Part shown: positions 39,469 to 46,707 of the stretch, piece by piece
Layout: each line of letters opens with the position of its first letter
Position numbering within the stretch: the stretch's first letter is position 1
Source of the DNA: Streptomyces sp. NBC_00425
GTDB lineage: Bacteria; Actinomycetota; Actinomycetes; Streptomycetales; Streptomycetaceae
DNA length: 64,000 nucleotides
Reading direction: 5' to 3'
Assembly: GCF_036030735.1 (NCBI RefSeq)
Contig: NZ_CP107928.1
Location: forward strand, 4,774,001 to 4,838,000
The notes under the pieces: generated by a model
Database searches by the model: none
What the model was told of the DNA's origin: nothing
What the model saw: the letters and a program-made list of their open reading frames with translations, nothing else
Translations under genes and position numbers: made by a program

Positions 39469-39933
39469 ATGACCACCCGCCCGAGCGCGAGGAACCGACT
39501 CGCGGCACTGCCTCGCTCCGCAGCTCTCACCGCGGAGGACTTCGCCGGCCAGGACCTGATCTCCGTCCTCCTGGCCCCCCTGCGGTTCACCCGCTGCTCC
39601 TTCGCGGGAGCCGACCTGCGCCACGCCGACCTGAGCCGCTGCAGTCTGAAGTTCTGCGATCTCAGCCATGCCGACCTGCGCGGCGCGTCCTTGCGCGGGG
39701 CGCGCCTGGCCGGCTGCGACCTGAGCCACGCCGACCTGCGCGACGCCGATCTCACCGGCGCCGTGCTCGGATCGGTGAACACCGGCGTCCCCCCGCACGG
39801 CCTCACCGATCTCACCGCAGCCCGTTTCGAGCGCGCGGTCCTGCGCGACGTCCGGCTGGAGGGGGTCACAGGAGAGCCCCGCGGGTTTCCGGAACAGCGG
39901 ATCAGGCCCGGGTCCCCCTCGACCCGGGCCTGA
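39469..39933 (+). CDS. Pentapeptide-repeat protein
   Basis: 154 residues. From about residue 30 to 135 it consists of A(D/N)LxX repeats (CSFAGADLRHADLSRCSLKF and onward), predicting a right-handed quadrilateral beta-helix. Some members mimic DNA and protect gyrase, but this is not implied for all. The last ten codons overlap a 14-bp terminator hairpin. No partner gene. Confidence 0.85.
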   Translation: MTTRPSARNRLAALPRSAALTAEDFAGQDLISVLLAPLRFTRCSFAGADLRHADLSRCSLKFCDLSHADLRGASLRGARLAGCDLSHADLRDADLTGAVLGSVNTGVPPHGLTDLTAARFERAVLRDVRLEGVTGEPRGFPEQRIRPGSPSTRA

Positions 39934-39934
39934 T
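39901..39934. terminator. Terminator overlapping a gene end
   Basis: Perfect 14-bp stem ATCAGGCCCGGGTC (39901-39914) / GACCCGGGCCTGAT (39921-39934), 6-base loop, spanning the pentapeptide stop codon and serving the convergent pectate lyase gene as well. Confidence 0.85.
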
Positions 39935-39965
39935 CCGTGCATGGAGACGGCGCCGGCCGTGCCCG

Positions 39966-41543
39966 TTACAGCGTCACCTGCCTGCCTCCCAGCGTCACGA
40001 CCAGGCGGCCGTCCGAGGCGAAGGACCAGCCGAGGGCGCCCGAGTACGAGGCGCACCGGCTGCCGTTGGAGCCCGCCCAGAACTGGTTGGAGCTGTCCGC
40101 GTCGCCGACGGTCTTGTCGTTCGAACCGCTGACCGAGAACCGGCAGGACGTGTTGCCGCGGAAGACCGACGTCCCCGCGTCCCACGAGTAGTTGCGCTGG
40201 GCGTTGTCGACGCTCAGGTTGTTCGACACCGCCATGGAGCCCGGGTTGCTGTTGTAGGTGAACCCGTGCTTGCCGTTGTGGAAGGCGATGCTGCGCCGCA
40301 CGACGTGGTTCACGGCGATGTCGTCGCCGCCGAGCTTGTAGCCGTTGCGGTCGCCGTTGGAGTTCACGGTCCCGTCGGAGAGGGTGCCGTTGCCGTAGGA
40401 CAGGGAGTCCTCGACGGTCACCGGGCCGATGGCTCCGGTGTCGGTCTTGGTGTAGAGGTCCCAGCCGTCGTCGATGTTGTTGTGCGAGACGGCGTACCGG
40501 AAGACGTTGCCGGTTCCGGTGGTGAGCTTCGCGGCGAATCCGTCGGCGTCCTCGCCGTCGGAGTCGGCGTTGTCGTGCGACTCGGCGCTCAGGATCAGGT
40601 TGCGGGCCGGCCACTGGGCGGCGGGCGTGGTGGAGGCGATCCGTCCGAGCTGAAGTCCCGTGTCGCGGTTGTAGCGGGTCACCGTGCGCTCGATGACGTT
40701 GTCGCTGCCGCCGACGTAGATCCCGTTGTCCCCGGCGTGTTCCACGACGAGACCCTTGACGTGCCAGTACGAGCCGAACAGCTGGAGCCCGCGGTTGGCC
40801 GAACTCTCGCTCTGCGCAGAGAAGTTGAGCACCGGAGTCTCACCCGGGTAGGCGGCCAGCGTGGTGCGGGCGGACGCGGTGCCGTTGCTGGTGGCCGGGA
40901 CGGTGACCGTCGACCCGTAGGCGTACGTGCCGCCGCGCAGGTAGATGGTTCCGCCGGCGGCGACCCGGCTGATCGCCGAGGTGAGGGTGGTCGGCGCGGA
41001 CTGCGTGCCGGCCGCGCCGTCGGTGCCGCCCGGGGCCACGTAGAGGGCGGAGCCCGCCGGCGGTGGCGTGGAGCCCGTCACGTCGGCGTCGAGAAAATCG
41101 ACGTTGGGCAGTCCGGCGGACGTGGTGGGGCTGAGCCGGACCGTGTTGGCGCCGGCGACCAGCGACACGGTGAACGTCCTGGTGACCCACGTCGACCAGG
41201 CGCCGGTGGCCTCGAAGGACGGCGTCTGCACGGTCGTGCCGTTGACGACCAGCGAGGCGGGGCGGGCGGCCGCGGCGCCGTTGGCGAAGCGGACGGTGAC
41301 CGTCGCGGTGCCGGCCGTGGCCGCGTTCACGGTGAACTGGGCATATCCGCCGGTCGAGTTGGCTCCGTTGCAGAAACCGCTGCCCGAGTACCCGGTCCAG
41401 TCGGAGTCGATGGTGCCGGTGCAGACCGCCGGGGAGGCCTCGGCCTCATAGCGGGTGGTGGCGGCCTGTGCCGTGGTGCCGGACAACGCGACGAGCGCGC
41501 CTGCCACCAGGCCGGCACAGGCGATGACGGGTCTCACAAGCAT
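39966..41543 (-). CDS. Secreted PL9-type pectate lyase with CBM35-like domain
   Basis: 525 residues. Signal peptide (CAGLVAGALVALSGTTAQA/AT). Residues ~30-155 are a CBM6/35-type domain (TRYEAEASPAVCTGT, YSGSGFCNG, GLPNVDFLDADV). The rest is a right-handed parallel beta-helix with NADSDGEDADGFAAKLTTGTGNVFRYAVSHNNIDDGWDLYTK, the PL9 core with calcium-binding Asp residues and the candidate catalytic Lys (AAKLT). It should cleave polygalacturonate or rhamnogalacturonan outside the cell by elimination. A LacI-type operator lies 50 bases upstream of the start. Confidence 0.88.
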   Translation of the reverse strand: MLVRPVIACAGLVAGALVALSGTTAQAATTRYEAEASPAVCTGTIDSDWTGYSGSGFCNGANSTGGYAQFTVNAATAGTATVTVRFANGAAAARPASLVVNGTTVQTPSFEATGAWSTWVTRTFTVSLVAGANTVRLSPTTSAGLPNVDFLDADVTGSTPPPAGSALYVAPGGTDGAAGTQSAPTTLTSAISRVAAGGTIYLRGGTYAYGSTVTVPATSNGTASARTTLAAYPGETPVLNFSAQSESSANRGLQLFGSYWHVKGLVVEHAGDNGIYVGGSDNVIERTVTRYNRDTGLQLGRIASTTPAAQWPARNLILSAESHDNADSDGEDADGFAAKLTTGTGNVFRYAVSHNNIDDGWDLYTKTDTGAIGPVTVEDSLSYGNGTLSDGTVNSNGDRNGYKLGGDDIAVNHVVRRSIAFHNGKHGFTYNSNPGSMAVSNNLSVDNAQRNYSWDAGTSVFRGNTSCRFSVSGSNDKTVGDADSSNQFWAGSNGSRCASYSGALGWSFASDGRLVVTLGGRQVTL

Positions 41544-41592
41544 GTCGTTCTCTCCATCTCCAGGACGGTGCGGGTCGTCTGCCAGAGGTACG

Positions 41593-41604
41593 GAAAGCGC
41601 TTTC
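41593..41604. promoter_or_regulatory. LacI-family operator GAAAGCGCTTTC
   Basis: Perfect 12-bp palindrome, 50 bases upstream of the pectate lyase start. Its form, with central GCGC flanked by AAA/TTT, is the type bound by LacI-family sugar repressors. The rest of the region between the two divergent genes (41544-41912) shows no gene. Confidence 0.65.
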
Positions 41605-41912
41605 TCCGGGAAGCTAGGGGTGTCGCCCTGAGCACGTCAATAGACGCGTACTTGATTTCTGTTCACATGGATGTACAGCCTGAGCGGCAGGGACGGCGCA
41701 AAAGCCTCATGTCGGCTCCGCGTGCAGCACGGCCGGGGCGTGCGCGCACCACGTGCCGACATCCCTCGACACATTCGCGCAGGAGCATCACACAGGCTGC
41801 ACACAGTCCTGCGCACGACTCGTTAGCGTTGCTGGCCGTTCGACTCCCCGTGCGAACGTGATCAGGTCGCGGCCAGGACGGAGCGACGGCACGTCAAATA
41901 GGAAGACCGCAG

Positions 41913-42971
41913 ATGGACTACTGCTCCTCGTGTCGTCGGCATCTCAACGGAGCCCTGGTGTGTCCAGGGTGCGGCGCCTACGCCCCGGACATCGCCCCGA
42001 TCCCGACCCACGGACACACGGTCCGGGCCGGGACCGCACGGGCGGTGTCCCCGTACGCGCCCACCGCGCACTTCACGCCCGCGCCCTACGTCCCCGCGTC
42101 TTCCACCCCCGCGCCCGTCACTGCCGCGATGTCGGCCGGCCCGCTCCCCGAACGCGTTCCCGAGCGCGTTCCCGACCGGGCTCTCGACGTCGCCCTCGGT
42201 CTCGATGCCGACAACGACGACGACCTCGACGTCGACCTCACGGGCGAGACGGCCTCATCCGCCGTCGCGGCGGTGTCCGCGGCGCCGCAGGGCCGGGCGG
42301 CACGCCGGCGGCAGCTGGCCCGCTGGAAGAAGAACCAGCGGCGGGCCGTGGTCGTGACGGCCGTCACGCTCGTCAGCGGGCTGGCGGTCGCCGCGCTGGA
42401 GCGGCAGAACGGCGACCGGGCCCAGGCGGCCTCGGCGCCGGAGACCCCCACCGCCGCCGGCGGGGAGGAACCGACCCTGGAGCACACCGTCCCCACGGTG
42501 AGCCGGTCCGACGGGCACCGCAACGCACCGTCCGCCTCCTCCCCGTCACAGTCGCCGGCCACCGGAGCCGCCCCGAAGCAGGACTCGCGGTCCGGCGCCC
42601 GCACGGACTCCGCCGCGCCGCCCGCCGGCACGACGGCGCTCTCGGCGCCGGCGTCCTCGGGTCAGCAGCGGGGTCAAGGATCGCCGGCCCACGGCTCGAC
42701 GGTCGGCGCCCTGACCGGCGCGGCCGGGCAGCAGTCCTCCGACTCGGCCACGACCGGCGGTGCGGGCTCCTCGACGTCGGCCTCGGGTTCGGGTTCGGGT
42801 TCGGGCTCCGACGGGGGCTCCGCCTCCGGCACGGGCTCGAACTCGTCGTCCTCGTCCGCCTCTTCGGGTTCGTCGTCCTCGTCGTCCGGGACGGGGTCCG
42901 GCACGGGGTCCGGCACGGCGGCCACCTCGCCGTCCGACGTCTGTCTGCTGGGCCTGATCTGCCTCGGCTGA
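41913..42971 (+). CDS. SCO2400-type zinc-ribbon membrane protein
   Basis: 352 residues from ATG 41913 with AGGAAG upstream. It begins MDYCSSCRRHLNGALVCPGCG, a four-Cys zinc ribbon. A disordered acidic/proline region and a basic stretch (RRRQLARWKKNQRRA) precede one membrane helix (VVVTAVTLVSGLAVAAL). The outer part is long and Ser/Gly/Thr-rich, ending CLLGLICLG. The topology suggests a cytoplasmic sensor ribbon tethered to an outer stalk. Function unknown. Confidence 0.82.
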   Translation: MDYCSSCRRHLNGALVCPGCGAYAPDIAPIPTHGHTVRAGTARAVSPYAPTAHFTPAPYVPASSTPAPVTAAMSAGPLPERVPERVPDRALDVALGLDADNDDDLDVDLTGETASSAVAAVSAAPQGRAARRRQLARWKKNQRRAVVVTAVTLVSGLAVAALERQNGDRAQAASAPETPTAAGGEEPTLEHTVPTVSRSDGHRNAPSASSPSQSPATGAAPKQDSRSGARTDSAAPPAGTTALSAPASSGQQRGQGSPAHGSTVGALTGAAGQQSSDSATTGGAGSSTSASGSGSGSGSDGGSASGTGSNSSSSSASSGSSSSSSGTGSGTGSGTAATSPSDVCLLGLICLG

Positions 42972-43217
42972 CCTTGTCCCGGAGGGCCCGCACCGGAGCC
43001 GGAACCAATCGCGACGGCCGTGAGTCTCCACGGTGCTGAAGGTGTTGCCATAGTGCTGTCGCTGTGGACGTTGTTGCGCTGTCGGCGGCGCGGACAGCGG
43101 TCCGGCCCCGATGCGGGAGGCGTGCTTCACCCTCGGCCTCCCACCGCACGAGTTCGACCTCTGATCCGTACCGGCCCGAGGGCAGACGTCGGGCGTCGGG
43201 CGTCGGGTGAGACAGCG

Positions 43218-43580
43218 TCAGCCGGCGTCCGTCAGGCCCGTCGCCCGGCCGTCCGCGTCCCAGCGGACCTCGAGGACGCGCACCACGGCCTCCCGGTCCA
43301 GCGGTCCGAACACGTGCGGGAACAGGGTGCCGGGGGAGACCCCGGGCGGCGGCGCGGGGTCGGCCGCCTCCCACGCACACCTCGCGGCGAGCCGCTCCTC
43401 GTCGAGGACCAGCGCCAGCAGGGGCCGCGGGCCGGTGCGGTAGAACGCGTTGACGACCGCGAGCGTGGTCTCCGCGTCGGGCGAGCAGTGCACGAACCCG
43501 TCCTCGGCGAGAGAGGCGGGCGCGTAGGGCCGGTCGGCTCCGGCGTTCCACTCGTCCGGGTGCACGACGTGATAGATCAT
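43218..43580 (-). CDS. DUF952 family protein
   Basis: 120 residues from ATG 43580 (MIYHVVHPDEWNAG). Typical DUF952 blocks: EDGFVHCSPDAETTLAVVNAFYR, LLALVLDEERL and LFPHVFGPLDREAVVRV. Function unknown. No ribosome site, but TATAAACAG lies about 15 bases upstream, so a leaderless or short-leader message is possible. The 246 bases before its stop (42972-43217) contain no gene. Confidence 0.85.
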   Translation of the reverse strand: MIYHVVHPDEWNAGADRPYAPASLAEDGFVHCSPDAETTLAVVNAFYRTGPRPLLALVLDEERLAARCAWEAADPAPPPGVSPGTLFPHVFGPLDREAVVRVLEVRWDADGRATGLTDAG

Positions 43581-43644
43581 GATCTGTTTATACAACGGAC
43601 ACCCGTACGACACCCGTCCGGCGCACGGAGGCCTTCTCCCGGCC

Positions 43645-43977
43645 CTATTCGCCTTCCGGGAGTTCCACGATCGCGCCCTTCCCGTCGAGTGTGCGCGTGC
43701 TCCAGTACAGATCCCACTTGTCGCCGACCTTCTCCGGGACCTTTCCTTCCGGATAGCGGGCCCAGCCCTGCGCCGGCTCCTCGCCGTCCGGCACACAGTC
43801 GCCGCCGCCGCTGTTCACCGCGAGCACCGGGTACTGACCGCCGCCGCAGACGGCCTCCTCGATCTGCAGGGAGCAGCCGGTGAGCCCGGCCGTGGCCACC
43901 GCGACCGCCGCGGCCGCTCCGGCCAGCACGAGTCCCCGACTCGCTCGAACACGCAATCGAATGCCGGTCTGCCCCAC
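43645..43977 (-). CDS. Small lipoprotein, SCO0607-like
   Basis: 110 residues from GTG 43977 with GAGGAG upstream. Signal peptide with lipobox LTGC, then a compact Cys-containing domain (EEAVCGGGQYPVLAVNSGGGDCVPDGEEP...YPEGKVPEKVGDKWDLYW). This family is common in Streptomyces and unexplored. It lies upstream of the DUF952 gene on the same strand, 64 bases apart. Confidence 0.82.
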   Translation of the reverse strand: MGQTGIRLRVRASRGLVLAGAAAAVAVATAGLTGCSLQIEEAVCGGGQYPVLAVNSGGGDCVPDGEEPAQGWARYPEGKVPEKVGDKWDLYWSTRTLDGKGAIVELPEGE

Positions 43978-44163
43978 GGTGGACTCCTCTGACGCCGAAG
44001 ATGTGGCTGCTGGTGTGCGCTCAGCCTGCCGCGAGAAGGGCCCTCGCCTCCTGAGTACGCGTACTCAACGCGACGCGCACGGGAGCCCGGAAAACTGTTC
44101 CGGCCCCTCATCCCGACCTGTGCTACCGTGAGAAAAGTGGCAGTTTCGGTTACCAGAGACTTC

Positions 44164-44199
44164 AGAGTGCTCTTTCGACCTTCCGTCGACGGGCACTCT
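44164..44199 (+). promoter_or_regulatory. Terminator-like hairpin in the csp leader
   Basis: AGAGTGC (44164-44170) pairs with GCACTCT (44193-44199). An inner stem TCGAC/GTCGA lies between them, and TTTTTGTTTTT follows at once. It lies 83 bases before the csp ATG and downstream of a likely promoter (GTGCTACCGT near 44118). This is the architecture of a transcription attenuator; a cold-responsive switch is possible. Confidence 0.65.
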
Positions 44200-44282
44200 T
44201 TTTGTTTTTGGGGCTTTTCTGATGCTGCGACACCGGTTCCGCAAGGTGCGGGCACCGGGCATTGCCCCAAAGGAGATACAGC

Positions 44283-44486
44283 ATGGCATCTGGCACCGTG
44301 AAGTGGTTCAACTCGGAAAAGGGCTTCGGCTTCATCGAGCAGGAGGGTGGCGGCCCGGACGTCTTCGCCCACTACTCGAACATCGCCACGTCCGGCTTCC
44401 GTGAGCTTCAGGAAGGCCAGAAGGTCACCTTCGACGTGACGCAGGGCCAGAAGGGCCCGCAGGCGGAGAACATCCTCCCCGCCTGA
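44283..44486 (+). CDS. Cold-shock protein, CspA family (second)
   Basis: 67 residues from ATG 44283 with AAGGAGA 6 bases upstream. [21 protein letters not shown] with RNP1 and RNP2 as in the first copy; about 80% identical to it by eye. Same neighbours: hairpin, then DEAD-box helicase. Its leader differs in carrying a terminator-like hairpin. Confidence 0.95.
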   Translation: MASGTVKWFNSEKGFGFIEQEGGGPDVFAHYSNIATSGFRELQEGQKVTFDVTQGQKGPQAENILPA

Positions 44487-44521
44487 ACCGTCGTCTGAGT
44501 CTGTTTCAAGCGGACGACACG

Positions 44522-44555
44522 ACCGGGGCCCGCACTCCTGAGTGCGGGCCCCGGT
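44522..44555 (+). terminator. Terminator between csp and helicase copy 2
   Basis: ACCGGGGCCCGCACTC (44522-44537) pairs with GAGTGCGGGCCCCGGT (44540-44555). It corresponds in place and core sequence (GGGCCCGCAC) to the hairpin at 30403-30438. Confidence 0.82.
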
Positions 44556-44590
44556 TCATGGCGTCCGGCAGTTTTCGAGAAAGGCACCGG

Positions 44591-46180
44591 ATGAACCGCA
44601 ACAGCTCGGTCCGCTCCCGTACGGACCGGCGCCAGGGCGCGCCCTCCCGTACGGCCAAAGCCGGACGGAGCGGACGCGGGAGCCGACCCGCCGCGTCCGG
44701 CGGCGAGTTCGCGGTGCCGGTGACCCTCACCCCGGCGCTGCCGCCGGTCGAGGCGTTCGCCGAACTCGACATGCCCGAGCGGCTGCTGGCCGCGCTCGAC
44801 GCCGAGGGCGTCACCACGCCGTTCCCGATCCAGGGCGCGACGCTGCCGAACTCGCTGGCCGGCCGGGACGTCCTGGGCCGTGGCCGCACCGGCTCCGGAA
44901 AGACCCTCGCCTTCGGCCTCGCCCTGCTCGCCCGCACCGCAGGACAGCGGGCCGAACCCCGCCAGCCGCTGGCCCTCGTCCTCGTCCCGACCCGGGAACT
45001 GGCCCAGCAGGTCAACGACGCCCTCACCCCCTACGCCCGCGCGCTGCGCCTGCGCATCGCCACCGTCGTCGGCGGACTGTCCATCGGCCGGCAGGCGAGC
45101 GCCCTGCGCGGCGGCGCCGAGGTCGTCGTCGCCACGCCCGGACGCCTCAAGGACCTCATCGACCGGGACGACTGCCGGCTGGACCAGGTCGCCGTCACCG
45201 TCCTCGACGAGGCCGACCAGATGGCCGACATGGGCTTCATGCCGCAGGTGACGCGGCTGCTCGACCTGGTGCGCCCCGACGGGCAGCGCCTGCTGTTCTC
45301 GGCGACGCTGGACCGCAACGTCGACCGGCTGGTGCGCAACTACCTGCACGACCCCGTCGTCCACTCCGTCGACCCGTCCGCGGGCGCGGTGACCACGATG
45401 GACCACCACGTGCTGCACGTGGAGGACGAGGACAAGCACGCCACGACGACCGAGATCGCCGCCCGCGACGGCCGGACGATCATGTTCCTGGACACCAAGC
45501 ACGCGGCGGACCGGCTGGCCAAGAAGCTGCTGGCGGTCGGCGTCCGGGCGGCGTCCCTGCACGGCGGCAAGTCCCAGTCGCAGCGCACCCGCACGCTGAC
45601 CCAGTTCAAGGACGGACACGTACGGGTGCTGGTCGCGACGAACGTGGCCGCCCGCGGCATCCACGTCGACAACCTCGACCTCGTCGTCAACGTCGACCCG
45701 CCCGGCGACCACAAGGACTACCTGCACCGCGGCGGCCGCACCGCCCGCGCCGGCGAGTCCGGCACCGTCGTCACCCTCGTCCTGCCCCACCAGCGACGTG
45801 AGATGACCCGCCTGATGGCCGACGCCGGCATCACCCCGCAGACCACCCAGGTCCGCTCCGGGGGCACCGAGCTGAGCCGGATCACCGGGGCGCAGACGCC
45901 GTCCGGCGTGCCCGTCGTGCTCACCCCGCCGCCCACCGCGGAAGCCCGGCCCGCCCGCAAGAACCCGGCCCGTGGGGGCGGTTCCGAGCGCGGCGCTTCC
46001 CAGCGCGGCGCTTCCCAGCGGGGCGGCGCCCAGCGAAGCGGCGCCCAGCGCGGCAGCTCCGAGCGGGGCGGTTCCGAGCGCGGCGGCACCGAGCAGGGCG
46101 GCACCGCCTCCCGCCCCCGCAGGCCCGCACAGGGCCGCCGCCGTTCGCCCGCCAAGGGCAACGGCACGGGCGGACGCTGA
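44591..46180 (+). CDS. DEAD-box ATP-dependent RNA helicase (copy 2)
   Basis: 529 residues from ATG 44591 (GAGAAAGG upstream); an in-frame ATG at 44558 touches the preceding hairpin and has no ribosome site. All helicase motifs are intact (GRTGSGKT, PTRELAQQ, DEAD, SAT, ARGIHV, HRGGRTARAG). The tail is longer than in copy 1 and consists of SQRG/SERG-type repeats, RGG-like and probably RNA-binding. Shares long near-identical DNA blocks with copy 1. Confidence 0.95.
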   Translation: MNRNSSVRSRTDRRQGAPSRTAKAGRSGRGSRPAASGGEFAVPVTLTPALPPVEAFAELDMPERLLAALDAEGVTTPFPIQGATLPNSLAGRDVLGRGRTGSGKTLAFGLALLARTAGQRAEPRQPLALVLVPTRELAQQVNDALTPYARALRLRIATVVGGLSIGRQASALRGGAEVVVATPGRLKDLIDRDDCRLDQVAVTVLDEADQMADMGFMPQVTRLLDLVRPDGQRLLFSATLDRNVDRLVRNYLHDPVVHSVDPSAGAVTTMDHHVLHVEDEDKHATTTEIAARDGRTIMFLDTKHAADRLAKKLLAVGVRAASLHGGKSQSQRTRTLTQFKDGHVRVLVATNVAARGIHVDNLDLVVNVDPPGDHKDYLHRGGRTARAGESGTVVTLVLPHQRREMTRLMADAGITPQTTQVRSGGTELSRITGAQTPSGVPVVLTPPPTAEARPARKNPARGGGSERGASQRGASQRGGAQRSGAQRGSSERGGSERGGTEQGGTASRPRRPAQGRRRSPAKGNGTGGR

Positions 46181-46204
46181 GGGAGCGGCCGGCCGGCCGC
46201 TCCC
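46181..46204 (+). terminator. Terminator after helicase copy 2
   Basis: GGGAGCGGCC (46181-46190) / GGCCGCTCCC (46195-46204), 10-bp stem directly after the TGA. Confidence 0.75.
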
Positions 46205-46289
46205 GGCCGCCGGCCGCGCTCATACCCGGGCGCCCTCCGCCAAGGTGTGCGCGACCAGCGCGAACGCGACCTGTGTCACTCCTGCCTGA

Positions 46290-46508
46290 TCACCGTGCGG
46301 CGAACGCCACGAAGTCCGCCCAGACACCCGGGGCGAGGGCGAGCCGGGGACCGTCCTGAGGATTCTTCGAGTCCCGGACGTGCACGGCGACGGGAGTGGG
46401 GGCTATCTCGACGCAGGAGTCGCCGTTCGTGCCGCCGCTGTAGCTGCTTGTGCACCACACGAGTTCGGCAGCTTCCCCGGCGGGAGGGGAAACGAGAACG
46501 AGCCCCAC
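46290..46508 (-). CDS. DUF397 protein
   Basis: About 72 residues from GTG 46508; the start is uncertain, and GTG 46520 is also in frame. The domain is clear: ELVWCTSSYSGGTNGDSCVEIAPTPVAVHVRDSKNPQDGPRLALAPGVWADFVAFAA. DUF397 proteins usually stand beside an XRE-family regulator gene and are thought to be small regulatory partners. Here no such regulator is adjacent; instead a tRNA-like gene lies 31 bases upstream on the same strand. The N-terminal dozen residues are unlike the family and may show that the front was replaced. Confidence 0.65.
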   Translation of the reverse strand: MGLVLVSPPAGEAAELVWCTSSYSGGTNGDSCVEIAPTPVAVHVRDSKNPQDGPRLALAPGVWADFVAFAAR

Positions 46509-46539
46509 CCCGTGGGACACGGGATGAGGCTCGTACCGA

Positions 46540-46612
46540 TGGAGCGCCGGGCAGGCCTTGCACCTGCATTTCCCCGCAGGAAGCGGGGCGTCTTTCCTTG
46601 GACCACCAACGC
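46540..46612 (-). tRNA. Atypical tRNA-Gly (anticodon UCC)
   Basis: A full cloverleaf of 73 bases including encoded CCA. Acceptor GCGUUGG/CCGGCGC (two G-U pairs), D-stem GUC/GAC with loop CAAGGAAA, anticodon stem CCCCG/CGGGG with loop CUUCCUG, variable AAAU, T-stem GCAGG/CCUGC, discriminator U73. Anticodon UCC, U73 and C35-C36 are glycine features. Deviations: T-loop UGCAAGG instead of UUCRANY, U37 instead of a purine, and a three-pair D-stem. Such changes could weaken use in translation. It may be a tRNA for another purpose, such as wall or secondary metabolism, or a decaying gene. Confidence 0.75.
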
Positions 46613-46707
46613 AGAGGTCGTTCACCGTTTTTCTCTCCGGTGACCGGCTCAAGATCAACCTTACCCCATTTCCGGAGTCCTGTTGACCAAGAGCAGCCGC
46701 GAAACGG

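Noticed and set aside
42775..42915. Repeated TCGGGT / TCGTCC units in the zinc-ribbon gene
   Set aside because: These encode a Ser/Gly stalk; low-complexity coding, not a mobile or array element.
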